A stretch of DNA of 64,000 nucleotides from Nitrosomonas marina (GTDB lineage Bacteria > Pseudomonadota > Gammaproteobacteria > Burkholderiales > Nitrosomonadaceae), in contig NZ_FOIA01000015.1 in the NCBI RefSeq assembly GCF_900111605.1, positions 29,449-93,448 of the forward strand, in the 5' to 3' direction. Below the pieces are notes generated by a model. That model was not told where the DNA came from. It did no database searches and saw nothing but the letters and a program-made list of their open reading frames with translations. A program made the position numbers and the translations under genes. Positions 9,723 to 18,878 of this stretch are shown here, one piece after another (position 1 is the first letter of the stretch; the number at the start of each line of letters is the position of its first letter).

Positions 9723-10226
9723 TTAACCATGCGCTTTATAATTGCACACATGTTCCAGTAATCCGAGACTGGCTTCTTCAATCATGTCAAGCACCGTTTC
9801 GAATCCCTGATCTCCACCAAAATATGGATCAGGTACTTCATGATTGCTATAGACGCCCTTACTGTAATGCATCATTAATTCAAGCTTGTGACTGAATCGG
9901 TCCGGACAGCGCTGTTGTAAAATCGATAGATTCTCATGGTCCATTGCCAGAATATAATCGAATTTAGCAAAATCGTCAGGGTGAACTTTACGTGCCCGCA
10001 AATCATTCATTTGATAACCGCGCCTCATCGCCGCACCTTGAGCACGGCGATCCGGTGGGTTACCGACATGATAGGCATGTGTTCCAGCGGAGTCGACTGA
10101 AAACGCGTGTTCCAGATTGGCCTTTTTCACCGTATGTCTGAACACGGCATCCGCGGTGGGAGAACGGCAAATATTCCCCATGCAGACGAAAAGTACTTTA
10201 ATTTGACTTTGGGATTCTGGTTTCAT
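9723..10226 (-). CDS. Low-molecular-weight protein-tyrosine phosphatase
   Basis: 167 residues. The catalytic P-loop CMGNICRSP (CX5R type) is near the N-terminus inside the VLFVCMGNICRSPTADAVF phrase. The general-acid aspartate lies in the C-terminal DPYFGG motif. Relatives dephosphorylate tyrosine kinases of exopolysaccharide export or small phospho-substrates in the cytosol. An upstream TTG at 10241 would add five residues; the ATG at 10226 better fits family length, although neither has a strong Shine-Dalgarno. It converges with the cyclotransferase gene. No kinase partner is in the window. Confidence 0.92.
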   Translation of the reverse strand: MKPESQSQIKVLFVCMGNICRSPTADAVFRHTVKKANLEHAFSVDSAGTHAYHVGNPPDRRAQGAAMRRGYQMNDLRARKVHPDDFAKFDYILAMDHENLSILQQRCPDRFSHKLELMMHYSKGVYSNHEVPDPYFGGDQGFETVLDMIEEASLGLLEHVCNYKAHG

Positions 10227-10323
10227 AGACAAAAATGACAAAATAAATAAAGGTAATTTACGTACACGATATTATACAGTGTTAATTCCAATCCGAGCAT
10301 ACCCAGCCAGACCTTAAGCAATG

Positions 10324-11607
10324 TTACAGTCCAATGCCGGCATAACTCAAAAAATTAGGTGCAAAATTTTCAGTTTCGTAGATTTCGGACTGGGAAATAG
10401 CATTTGTAATCACCGCCGATCGCCAGGCCATCAGGCTGGTCTGAGGCTCAAATATCCCGTGTTCGTAACGACTGAAATTCTGAACAAAAATTCTGTTTCG
10501 TACGTGGCCATCCCATTGCACAGAGAAATCCCGATTAACACAAAAGCAGTCGTTTTGATCGAAGCGAATAAGATGTTTTATAGCCTCGACAAATGCAGGA
10601 ATACTGTTTTTAAAGCCTGTGCACAAAATAACGATATCTGCGTCAAGACACTCATTTTTCAGTGTAAAATAATTAAAAAGATAAATTTGATAACAATTGT
10701 CGGCATGACTGATGCCTTCCATCCTTCGGTAAGGAAGAATCCTGAATTGAACCGTCGACTGATCGACATTCTGTGCATAATAAAGCTCGTTATAAAGGCT
10801 TTGCAAATAGGTCGGCGTATTTCCATCACTGGTTAACTTCTGATAGTCAACAATTTTTTTCTTCAACTGAGCGTCAACTGCAAAAAATTCCTTAGCATAA
10901 TTGGGACTGAAATACTCGTTGACAAAAGCTGATTCATCGAGCGGTTCCAGGTTCGGTCTACTGGAAACAAGCGACACCGAATTTGCACACCCCCACTTTC
11001 CTTTTATTACATTCCTGAAGATTTCCACACCCGTCTGGCCACCGCCAATGATAACAACACGCTTGTCTCGCACATCAATCTGCTGCAGAAAGGAAGATTT
11101 TGCGTGAAAACAGGTGTTACTGATATAGGGTTCTGCGCAGGCTGGTATTCTGGGGCTGATACCCGTGCCCAAACAGATATTTTTGGCCTTAAATTGCTTT
11201 GTATGATTGCCGATGGTGAATAACCGACCATCATAGCTTAAACTGTCAACTTTGAAATTAAACGACAGTTTTTTTGGCATCTGTCGGACCACCCACTGAC
11301 AATACAATTCAAATTCTTTTCTGGTAACCACCTGTCGATTGGTATTCATAAATGCATGGAACAGCCCGTTTTGCACAAGATAATTTAAAAATGAGTATGG
11401 GCTTGTGGGATCGACACCTGTAACCAGATCCTTCAGAAACGCCGTCTGCATATCAGAATCCGGAAACAATATTTCCGAGTGCCATTGGAACATTGGCTTT
11501 TCATCAAAAAATCGCGTTCTTAATGTATGATTTTTTTCCGAGACTGCTGCCAGACTCAAATTAAAGGGGCCAATTCCGATTCCGATCAGATCAAGTACAT
11601 TATCCAT
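10324..11607 (-). CDS. iucD: Aerobactin-type L-lysine N6-monooxygenase
   Basis: 427 residues, close to the 425 of Escherichia coli IucD. The enzyme uses FAD and NADPH to hydroxylate the side-chain amine of lysine, the first step of aerobactin synthesis. The FAD site is IGIGIGPFNLSLAA (about 8-21). The phrase MQTAFLKDLVTGVDPTSPYSFLNYL and the NADPH site VVIIGGGQTGVEIF (about 183-196) match the family closely, as do the late PQTSLMAWRSA and YLQSLYNELYY segments. It is the last gene of the operon; its ATG overlaps the iucC stop by eight bases. The whole iuc operon looks AT-richer by eye than its neighbours. Confidence 0.93.
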   Translation of the reverse strand: MDNVLDLIGIGIGPFNLSLAAVSEKNHTLRTRFFDEKPMFQWHSEILFPDSDMQTAFLKDLVTGVDPTSPYSFLNYLVQNGLFHAFMNTNRQVVTRKEFELYCQWVVRQMPKKLSFNFKVDSLSYDGRLFTIGNHTKQFKAKNICLGTGISPRIPACAEPYISNTCFHAKSSFLQQIDVRDKRVVIIGGGQTGVEIFRNVIKGKWGCANSVSLVSSRPNLEPLDESAFVNEYFSPNYAKEFFAVDAQLKKKIVDYQKLTSDGNTPTYLQSLYNELYYAQNVDQSTVQFRILPYRRMEGISHADNCYQIYLFNYFTLKNECLDADIVILCTGFKNSIPAFVEAIKHLIRFDQNDCFCVNRDFSVQWDGHVRNRIFVQNFSRYEHGIFEPQTSLMAWRSAVITNAISQSEIYETENFAPNFLSYAGIGL

Positions 11608-13336
11608 AAGCGCTTTCTCTATTCACCAGGGGATTTTCAAGCGGGCTGCCCAATAGCGGTTTGGGCCGCTGAACAGAATCTTGATACCCGATTTCAAAAC
11701 GAACCTTATTTAACAGAACTCTCTGTAAACTCGGTGTCAGCAAGCTGGGTACCCCTGCTTGCGTTGGATAGTTTTTCTCGTACTCAGCAATAACTGAACC
11801 CAGCAACTGATAAAACTGCGCCTCCTTAAAACGGTGTGAAATATAAAGCGACTGAGAAATGAATCTCAGTACTGAAACAAAATGACCGGTAATCAGATCG
11901 TAAATAATATGTCCTGAAGGCAGATAATCCAGTCTGTTCAATACTTTCTCAGAAAATTTCTCTCGCGTTACCGGCGGCAGATTTTGATTTAACCGTAGAT
12001 CACCCTGAAAATCCTTGATGATTAAACCTGAAGGCGTATTGTTCTTGAGTTTTAACAGTGTATTCTGCCCGTGCGCAACCAGGCCGATGCCATATCGGGA
12101 TTGAAGGTGGTACAGCGGAAGCACAACTTTACTAAAATACTGCTTTAACCATTGCTCAACAGACAGTTTCGATTTTTCGATCAACAGGCCTATTAAAGAC
12201 TTGCAATTCTGATCCAGAAATGACAATGACCCGGTCATGAGGCATCTTTCATCACTGCCCAGTTTTGAAGAGCTGGGCTCACGCCAGACTGCTCCCAGAA
12301 ATTCCTTATACCGATATGGCGCACTTTTTATATCAATATAATCTGATGGCACGTAACTAAAAGCGGCAACATCCTTTAAACAATCAGTATTGGCCGACAC
12401 AAAAACCGCATCCTGCCTGAGGATGGATTCTATCCCTTCTGAAATTTCCGAGGCGATTGAGATATACCGCACGGGAATACCGCGTACACATGAAGTATTT
12501 AGAATCGAAATCGGCAGTTTGATGTCCAAAGCCAGCCTGTTCTGGCAGTTTGAGAAAGTTCTTATCGATACATGCGGTTTATAGCGATCACCTGCCCTGT
12601 CCAGTAAAACAATATTTTTACAATTAATATCTTTTTGAAAAAAAAGCTGTATTTTATGCTCCCACTGCCATACATGCACCGGCACAATATAATAGGAATG
12701 ATAATCAATATTATTTTTCTTACATAAAAATTGTAAATAATTAATCTCGCTTTCAGCCAGATCGGCAGTAATAATATTCTCGAATGATTTATTTTGCTGA
12801 CAGTTTATAGTCAGCAGACTCTTCATGATTGCAACCCGAAGAAATTGAGTTTCCCGAGCATTCTCCGGCGCGAATGCTGACAAATCACATGGTGTCCAGC
12901 CGATTCTACCTTTGTTCAAGATAAGTTTGGGATGGCCATTGAGTCGTGATTCAATGCCAAGAGAATCCATTTGATAAAGCGCATTTACTGAAACAGATTT
13001 TTGCAGCATAATTTGATCGCTGTACAGCGTGTGCTGCATTTCCTCTATAAAATTCGCCAGCGTGATATCGCTCATTTTTGTCAGATACTGCGTCTCTTTA
13101 AAAAACAGTGCGGCATCCGGCTTTCGCCCGTCGCATCGCCTTAACGTATCCGGCTTGACAACCAGGTCGCCCCATATTCCCTTGAATGCGTGAAAGCGAT
13201 AAATGACTTCACCGTTTATGTCTAAGGTAAATGTGTTCTCATTAGCTTGCTTTACCACATCTGACAGAATTTCTTCATAAAACAGCTCGCTGATTGCCTT
13301 GGCAATAAGGTTTCTGTTCGCGATTTCCCAGGTCAT
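11600..13336 (-). CDS. iucC: NIS siderophore synthetase, IucC type
   Basis: 578 residues, close to the 580 of IucC. It is an NTP-dependent siderophore synthetase that would join the second acetyl-hydroxylysine to the citrate half-product in the cytosol. Recognisable pieces are NGHPKLILNKGRIGW (substrate/ATP region, about 135-150), KPHVSIRTFSNCQNRLALDIKLP, and the FhuF-like C-terminal part with HGQNTLLKLKNNTPSGLIIKDFQGD. The ATG at 13336 forms a classic ATGA overlap with the iucB stop; a longer frame to a TTG-type start at 13372 exists but is less likely. The third position in the operon and its sequence both favour IucC over IucA. Confidence 0.9.
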   Translation of the reverse strand: MTWEIANRNLIAKAISELFYEEILSDVVKQANENTFTLDINGEVIYRFHAFKGIWGDLVVKPDTLRRCDGRKPDAALFFKETQYLTKMSDITLANFIEEMQHTLYSDQIMLQKSVSVNALYQMDSLGIESRLNGHPKLILNKGRIGWTPCDLSAFAPENARETQFLRVAIMKSLLTINCQQNKSFENIITADLAESEINYLQFLCKKNNIDYHSYYIVPVHVWQWEHKIQLFFQKDINCKNIVLLDRAGDRYKPHVSIRTFSNCQNRLALDIKLPISILNTSCVRGIPVRYISIASEISEGIESILRQDAVFVSANTDCLKDVAAFSYVPSDYIDIKSAPYRYKEFLGAVWREPSSSKLGSDERCLMTGSLSFLDQNCKSLIGLLIEKSKLSVEQWLKQYFSKVVLPLYHLQSRYGIGLVAHGQNTLLKLKNNTPSGLIIKDFQGDLRLNQNLPPVTREKFSEKVLNRLDYLPSGHIIYDLITGHFVSVLRFISQSLYISHRFKEAQFYQLLGSVIAEYEKNYPTQAGVPSLLTPSLQRVLLNKVRFEIGYQDSVQRPKPLLGSPLENPLVNRESAYG

Positions 13337-14148
13337 AAGTGCCTGCCGGCAAACAGCCTTTCCCGTGTGCACTCCAGAAGAACAGCACGTTTATGTGGAA
13401 AATCAAATACTTTAATTCTCCTCCAGACCGGAAAGGAATCAACATATTGCAGAACCTTCTGATTATCCCACCGAGGCTCAGCCATAACCTTTAACGTTCT
13501 CGGATCGTCAAGAAAGAGATAGTGCACCACGCATTTCAACACGGCATCAGTATTCTTTATGCCCAGGAATTTCCGATTACCTATCAGAAAATGAAACCCC
13601 CTATCGTAATCATCACAGTCATAATAAGGACCCAGTCTGTCTTCCTTTACCCAATAAAATTCAAAATATCCAGCCGGTTCACTGTCAATTTCCATGATTA
13701 CAGGTATCAGATGCGGATCGCCCAGATTCTTCTCAATATATTCCCGGTGATGATCAATGCTGCCTTCAAGCTCCCAGTAAACCGATACACGCTTACTATT
13801 GTGCCATTGTGAAAAAACAGTTAAATCCTTGTCCGGATCGATTACCCTGAACGTAATTGTTTTGTCGATCTCATAGATATATCGCTCGTACAGCAGTGTG
13901 TTTTTTTCCGGGTTATACCGCAAAGGATGCGAAACATTATTGGTTCTCACCCAGGCTACAGGATATAGTGCGCGTTCGCTCGATTTGATCCAGAAAGGCG
14001 AAAATTGAAAAAATTCGCTGCGGCTGATTTTCATCACGCGATCCTGAAGCTGTATATCAATATGCTGAACACCTGGTTTGAAATGTTCTTTTAACCATAT
14101 TTCCTGATCCAGGAAAAGATTTCTCAACACCAAGTTCGGTTTATGCAT
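13333..14148 (-). CDS. iucB: N6-hydroxylysine O-acetyltransferase
   Basis: A GNAT-fold enzyme that acetylates hydroxylysine to the hydroxamate used by aerobactin synthetases. It matches IucB through TFRVIDPDKDLTVFSQWHNSKRV, GYFEFYWVKEDRLGPYY, YDRGFHFLIGN and the C-terminal FDFPHKRAVLL. The ATG at 14148 gives 271 residues and an eight-base overlap (ATGCATAA) with iucA, the same arrangement seen at the iucC/iucD junction. An in-frame ATG at 14229 would give 298 residues, nearer the 315 of E. coli IucB, but overlap iucA by 89 bases. The start is therefore uncertain; the identity is not. Confidence 0.92.
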   Translation of the reverse strand: MHKPNLVLRNLFLDQEIWLKEHFKPGVQHIDIQLQDRVMKISRSEFFQFSPFWIKSSERALYPVAWVRTNNVSHPLRYNPEKNTLLYERYIYEIDKTITFRVIDPDKDLTVFSQWHNSKRVSVYWELEGSIDHHREYIEKNLGDPHLIPVIMEIDSEPAGYFEFYWVKEDRLGPYYDCDDYDRGFHFLIGNRKFLGIKNTDAVLKCVVHYLFLDDPRTLKVMAEPRWDNQKVLQYVDSFPVWRRIKVFDFPHKRAVLLECTRERLFAGRHL

Positions 14149-15877
14149 AACAAATATTTTTGGAAAATTTGTACAATGGATTCTCGATTTCGTTATAAAT
14201 GGCCAGAGGATTTTTTTCTGTATTTTCATTCACCCCATTCAAGCTGCAATAGAAATTTCCTTTTTGTTTTAAGGTGCTTGAATACAGCAAATAATCAACA
14301 AATGAACCGTCTAACAGATTGCCATTCTTTTTCTCTGTAAGATATTGAAAAAGCATGTCCAAAAGCTTTGCTTCAGTACAGATACATTGTGTCGCAAGCG
14401 CATTGATCAAACTGAAGGTCGAATTGATAACAAGATAATATCCCAGCAGCGCGTGCGTCATAGAATCATCCAGAACGTTGCCATTGTGCAGATCGAGCGT
14501 CGAAACCTCAGTTTTCATTTTTTCATAGCCGAGCCGGGTATAACCTGTACCCTGGCAGTCCCTGAAAATTACGCCGCAGGGATAACTGTCAATTAATTGA
14601 ACGATAATATTCTGCTGATGTGCGCCAAAAAGGATGCCATGATTGGCATGAGCCATGATGAACGGATTCAGCACATTATCCAGATACAGGGAAAACCATT
14701 TGACTGCCTTAATATTACGTGATGCCAAAAAACCGTTGCCAGTATAAGGATTTGGCTGGGTTATCGTCGAAAGGACGATAGACTCGTTCTCCGCTGGCTT
14801 AATGAAAGGATTCTCCCTGATAAGGACAATGGTTTCCAGAATAACTGGTTGTGGTGTATGCTTGATTGCCAGAAATGAGGGTTCATTCATAATCGAAAAG
14901 TTTTTATTTGCAGCGAGAAACTGTCGGCCGTTGTCAGAATTCATTACTTCGTGAACCTGCACCCCCCTGACAACTTCGGCAGCCTGTAAATGCCTGATCG
15001 AATTTGTAATCCTCAGAGAAAGCGAAAACTTGAGCATATAATCACTATCTTCGCAGTAAATAGATCGCAGAGAACTCGTTGCTTTCCATTGCAGTTTCCC
15101 CGCCTTGTTAATCGGTATCAAATCTCCACTGCTTATAAGATGATTGATTTTGCCACTTTTTTTCAGCGTCTCGAATTGCCAGGGATGAAACGGAAAGGGC
15201 AGGTATTCACTGTCAACGGTACCTTCCTGGTCACGTTTATAAAGATCTGAAAACCAGTCGATATCTTCAAAATATTTCGAATGATTCTGAAAAAAACAGG
15301 ATTGCTTGAGTAATCCCCATCTGAGAGAAAATGCATTGCCGAATTCGGGAGCATACAATCGGTTGTCACGCTTGCTGAATTCTGATTTGCTTTTTGGGCA
15401 AGGATGAACATTGTGCCCCAGCAACAGAGCCTGCTCGGCGTCTATAAAAGACAGTTCCGGCTTTCGGTTAAGCGCATCAAAATCAGACCGTCTGTATTTC
15501 AGGATTTCAACCAGATTCCGGCAGCTTTCCATGATTCTTGAACACAGCGCAAGCATACCGGCATCTTGCGCATCATTGGCTAATATCTGAAAAAGCTCCT
15601 GAACGAACACTTCAAAACTAATAAATTCTTTTTGAGTACCGGTTGTCCTGTAGAACGTATTTTTAAAGGCATGACAGCCGACTCCGGAATAATTTTCCAA
15701 TACAATACTTATCGCGTTGTGCTCAGTGCTGAAAACAATTTCATTGTCATTAATCTCGAATTTTCTCCATTCCCTTAAAAGAGAATTTATCAGCGCTGTT
15801 GCTGCAAACTTCTCAGCAAGCTGTTCTGGATTTGAAATATGTTGGACCATCATTGATTTACAGTCATTCAGATGCAA
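14141..15877 (-). CDS. iucA: NIS siderophore synthetase, IucA type
   Basis: About 578 residues. The enzyme would couple the first acetyl-hydroxylysine to citrate. It has GHNVHPCPKSKSEF (about 153-166, the HP..K nucleotide region), HPWQFETLKKSG, ATSSLRSIY, and the C-terminal block with ANHGILFGAHQQNIIVQL and RDCQGTGYTR. It is the first gene of iucABCD, the order known from enterobacterial aerobactin loci. The start is unclear: TTG at 15877 gives the full frame and ATGs at 15853/15850 are alternatives, none with a good Shine-Dalgarno. The Fur-like box at 15944-15968 lies in the divergent promoter region just upstream. Confidence 0.9.
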   Translation of the reverse strand: MHLNDCKSMMVQHISNPEQLAEKFAATALINSLLREWRKFEINDNEIVFSTEHNAISIVLENYSGVGCHAFKNTFYRTTGTQKEFISFEVFVQELFQILANDAQDAGMLALCSRIMESCRNLVEILKYRRSDFDALNRKPELSFIDAEQALLLGHNVHPCPKSKSEFSKRDNRLYAPEFGNAFSLRWGLLKQSCFFQNHSKYFEDIDWFSDLYKRDQEGTVDSEYLPFPFHPWQFETLKKSGKINHLISSGDLIPINKAGKLQWKATSSLRSIYCEDSDYMLKFSLSLRITNSIRHLQAAEVVRGVQVHEVMNSDNGRQFLAANKNFSIMNEPSFLAIKHTPQPVILETIVLIRENPFIKPAENESIVLSTITQPNPYTGNGFLASRNIKAVKWFSLYLDNVLNPFIMAHANHGILFGAHQQNIIVQLIDSYPCGVIFRDCQGTGYTRLGYEKMKTEVSTLDLHNGNVLDDSMTHALLGYYLVINSTFSLINALATQCICTEAKLLDMLFQYLTEKKNGNLLDGSFVDYLLYSSTLKQKGNFYCSLNGVNENTEKNPLAIYNEIENPLYKFSKNICYA

Positions 15878-15943
15878 AGCAAGGCTTTAAAGCACCGATC
15901 GCTCTTTCAATAAATTTTAATAATAAGATAAAGAGCCAATATT

Positions 15944-15968
15944 GTAAATACTAATCATTCTTATTAGT
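15944..15968. promoter_or_regulatory. Fur-like box between iucA and the MFS gene
   Basis: It contains TAATCATT, the core of the Fur consensus; positions 15944-15962 match 13 of 19 bases. An overlapping perfect inverted repeat (ACTAAT-N7-ATTAGT, 15950-15968) adds to the operator look. It lies 67 bp before iucA and 59 bp before the divergent MFS gene, so one site could repress both when iron is plentiful. Confidence 0.6.
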
Positions 15969-16026
15969 GTTATTATTATGTTTAATATTAAATTGGCTTC
16001 TCTATATTATTTAGACATCTACATTT

Positions 16027-17220
16027 ATGTACCCAAAAAAAATCGGCATCGATCCGTCTGTGAGGTTCGCTTTTCCTGTTGCAATTACAGGTGCAACCCA
16101 GAGCCTGCTGGTAATCACATTACCGATAATCACAGCATTAACTGGATTGAAGATCAGCCTGATAAGCCCTGTTATGGGACTGGCAGCACTTGCCTTTCTG
16201 GTCGGCGGTTACTACTTGCCGCGACGAGCCGTCCCCGGACGACGTCGTCGGCTTCTAAAACAGCTCTTGATTGCGGCAACCGCCAGTCAAATTTTATTTG
16301 TCCTCACCTTATACGCTGGCACTGTGGAAATAGTCGGCGCTATTACTCTGGCGTCCCTGCTGTTCATTACGCGTTTTTGCTATGGACTGACTGTTTCAGG
16401 CATCTATCCCATCGTTCAGGCCTGGATGGTCAACGAATGCGTAAATAGTGAGCGCTCCCGGCATCGAATACTGACATACCTGAGCGCAACCGTAAGCGTT
16501 GCCCGAATTGTCGTACCGCTGCTGGCAGCTTGTCTGGCCATATTTCAACCTGTAGCAGTACTGGCATTACTGATTGGACTACCGCTTTTAGCGCTTCTGG
16601 TATTACCTGAAGAGACCACCCGATATAAAAATGATACTGAAATTTCGCTGACACTGCCGACTGCACGCTGGCCCCAAACCGCCATTGCTATACCTACCCT
16701 GCTGATACACATGAGCCTGGGACTTTCGGAGTTCATTATCGGTCCTTATCTTGCCTTTGAATGGAATATTTCACTGAACAGCACGCTGACTTATACTGCG
16801 CTACTCCTTGCAGTCATTGCCGTCTGCATGGCACTGGCACAACTGGCAAGTCTGCATTTTCGTCCCAGACCCGAGCGGGTTCTTGTATGGTCACCATCCG
16901 GTATGGCCTGCGGTGCAGCACTTGCGGCCATTTATCCGGCCGCTCTGCCTGCCGGATTGATATTAATCGCTGTTTCACTTGCATTGCTGTTACCGGCCTC
17001 AGCTGCCGGTGCAGTCATTAACCGTGCCCCCCAGGTGCAAGCGCATGCAAGCTCAGATTTGTACACAGCACGGATTCTTGGACATCTTCTGGGCATCGCC
17101 TTTGCCGGTCCGCTGTTTGAAATCGCCCCGGGCCTGCCGCTGTTTGTTGCTGCAGCAATTGCACTGATGGCAATACCAGCCGGCGCTGAACTGCGGTATA
17201 CGCTGATCAAGCATCACTGA
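16027..17220 (+). CDS. MFS transporter, probable siderophore exporter
   Basis: 397 residues with ten to twelve hydrophobic segments spread across the whole protein and a basic cytosolic loop, PRRAVPGRRRRLLKQ (about 59-73), after the second helix, as in major facilitator transporters. It starts opposite iucA and shares its Fur-like promoter region, the position of shiF/iucE in enterobacterial aerobactin loci, so export of the siderophore is the natural inference. Sequence alone does not fix the substrate. By eye it is clearly GC-richer than iucABCD, suggesting the pair was assembled from different sources. No strong Shine-Dalgarno precedes the ATG at 16027. Confidence 0.78.
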   Translation: MYPKKIGIDPSVRFAFPVAITGATQSLLVITLPIITALTGLKISLISPVMGLAALAFLVGGYYLPRRAVPGRRRRLLKQLLIAATASQILFVLTLYAGTVEIVGAITLASLLFITRFCYGLTVSGIYPIVQAWMVNECVNSERSRHRILTYLSATVSVARIVVPLLAACLAIFQPVAVLALLIGLPLLALLVLPEETTRYKNDTEISLTLPTARWPQTAIAIPTLLIHMSLGLSEFIIGPYLAFEWNISLNSTLTYTALLLAVIAVCMALAQLASLHFRPRPERVLVWSPSGMACGAALAAIYPAALPAGLILIAVSLALLLPASAAGAVINRAPQVQAHASSDLYTARILGHLLGIAFAGPLFEIAPGLPLFVAAAIALMAIPAGAELRYTLIKHH

Positions 17221-17345
17221 ATCAGCGCAAAGAACAATCTGTGGCTGCAGACGAATGCAATCGTCTGCAATTCTAAAATCGAATAGAGTGATTCAACCCA
17301 CATTATTTAGCAAGGAAATTGGATCGTGACTTGACTACCGGGTCT

Positions 17346-17391
17346 CCATAAAAAAACCCGGCGCAATCTTGCGCGCCGGGTTTTTTTATGG
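17346..17391. terminator. Strong bidirectional intrinsic terminator
   Basis: A perfect 19-bp inverted repeat (17346-17364 and 17373-17391) with an eight-base loop. The GC stem CCCGGCGC is flanked by seven A on one side and seven T on the other, so it works in both directions. It begins eight bases after the RTX gene stop and is 125 bp beyond the MFS stop, closing both convergent transcripts. Confidence 0.95.
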
Positions 17392-17398
17392 TAAAAAA

Positions 17399-18226
17399 CT
17401 ATGCAGTAACTGTAAAGAAATCTACAAGGTTTGCCGTGACATCGTCAACTGACACACCTACCAGATCAATGGTGCTTCCCGCACCCAGATCAACGATAGT
17501 TCCATAAGGGGCTTCGCCGCCCGCTTCACCATAGCCCGTCAAGTTTGCAGCCAGATCTTCCGCCGTTGCGATACCGGTACCGTTAATATCGGCCACGATC
17601 ATAAGCTGGTCCGAATCAGCGTTAAATCTTTGCACGGTATCGTTGCCGTCGTTGCCTCTGTAAAAGATCTCGTTAGTCCTGTCATTGTTGGAATTGGATC
17701 CAGAGCCATAAATCAGGTCGTCACCTTCCTGACCGTACAACTGATTGTCGCCTGAGCCACCAGAAATCCAGTCGTTTCCGGCATTTCCCAAAATCACATC
17801 ATTTTCCTCACCGCCAAAAATCACATCAGTGTCGTCGCCGCCAATGATAAGATCACCACCGAGTGAGCCATAGAGAGCATTGATGCCGGTTACACCATAA
17901 AGCGTATCGTTATCTTCATTACCGAAAAGCTGATCGTTACCTGTCGCACCCCACAGCAAATCATCGCCTGTACCGCCTTCAATCCAGTCATTACCGCTGC
18001 CGCCGTAAAGCAGATCATTACCTGCTTCACCGAACAACAAATCGTTACCACCTTCAGCGTAGGCCACATCATCACCGTCACCCAGATAAGCCACGTCATT
18101 GGAATATCCCAGTCTTACGCCATCATCACCGCCACCCGCAAGCACTACAGATGAACCGTACGTCCAAATAACTTCACCATCATCAGATCCGAAGAAGAGA
18201 CCAGTACCTCTTAAAATATCAGTCAT
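17399..18226 (-). CDS. Secreted RTX (GGxGxD calcium-repeat) protein
   Basis: 275 acidic residues, mostly tandem RTX nonapeptide repeats from about residue 30 to 175 (units such as GGGDD, EGGNDLLFG, EAGNDLLYG, GSGNDWIEG, GTGDDLLWG). There is no N-terminal signal peptide. The last ~70 residues are non-repetitive and end in VDFFTVTA, an acidic/hydrophobic tail typical of type I secretion signals. No catalytic domain is visible, so it may act as an extracellular calcium-binding, adhesive or iron-related protein. It is a single-gene transcript: a Fur-like box lies about 150 bp upstream and a perfect terminator eight bases downstream. The type I exporter is not in the window. Confidence 0.88.
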   Translation of the reverse strand: MTDILRGTGLFFGSDDGEVIWTYGSSVVLAGGGDDGVRLGYSNDVAYLGDGDDVAYAEGGNDLLFGEAGNDLLYGGSGNDWIEGGTGDDLLWGATGNDQLFGNEDNDTLYGVTGINALYGSLGGDLIIGGDDTDVIFGGEENDVILGNAGNDWISGGSGDNQLYGQEGDDLIYGSGSNSNNDRTNEIFYRGNDGNDTVQRFNADSDQLMIVADINGTGIATAEDLAANLTGYGEAGGEAPYGTIVDLGAGSTIDLVGVSVDDVTANLVDFFTVTA

Positions 18227-18878
18227 ACTTTACTCCTATTGAGTTTTGTTAACAGTTACTAAGTTTTTACGAGACTAAGCTCGCGTGGGTTCTCTGTGTC
18301 AGGCATATAACGTTTTATGCGGCTTTTTAAACAGTAAAAGAGTAAAAACGTCACAAAAACACTCAACACATTAATGAGAATTGTAATCATTTACTTTATC
18401 ATTCGCAATTGAAATTTAAATTTTTTAACTTTTAGACATTGAAGGTTTTTAATAACCGAAGACTAATGCCTATTCCATCTGTATTCAGTTAAAAAAATAT
18501 AACCCAATATTGTTAAAGATTTTCACGACTACAAAAAGCCATGAGCAAGGACTTGATCGTATAAATGTGAAAGCAACTCGTTATTGTGGCTACACTTTTG
18601 TCACAACCGCCGTTATTTTTTCGCCAGCAAATAACAGGGAGTTATTTTTACAAGATCGCTCAACCTACCGGATGCAGCCAAACGCTTGAACAGATGTACC
18701 CAATCTTTCCATATCACTGCGCAGGGTCATAACCGTAATCCATGCTGCACAACAAATAACACAAAAAAGTTTTCAGTCAGTTTGTTCACACGCATGAATC
18801 CGCAGCACAATTTATTTACATGGCGTGCACACTGCGCTCGCAAACAGCATGCGAAAAAAGCCTGGATCTATTTATTTA
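18227..18878. other. Intergenic region upstream of the RTX gene
   Basis: A 652-bp AT-rich gap between the RTX start and the PEP-CTERM stop. It holds the Fur-like box at 18376-18394. Frames in the right half have no ribosome-binding site or recognisable composition, and I do not call them genes. Confidence 0.4.
18376..18394. promoter_or_regulatory. Fur-like box upstream of the RTX gene
   Basis: GAGAATTGTAATCATTTAC matches 14 of 19 positions of the Fur consensus, with the TAATCATT core intact. It lies 150 bp upstream of the RTX protein start, within reach of a promoter for that gene. No other gene starts nearby, so the RTX protein is the likely target. Confidence 0.6.

Noticed and set aside
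10321..10836. Plus-strand frame of 171 residues opposite iucD
   Set aside because: The minus-strand protein matches IucD over its full length, and the plus-strand frame has no ribosome-binding site or recognisable domain.
17399..18226. RTX nonapeptide repeats considered as a DNA tandem repeat or CRISPR-like array
   Set aside because: The periodicity comes from coding of GGxGxD units; the DNA repeats are degenerate and have no spacers.
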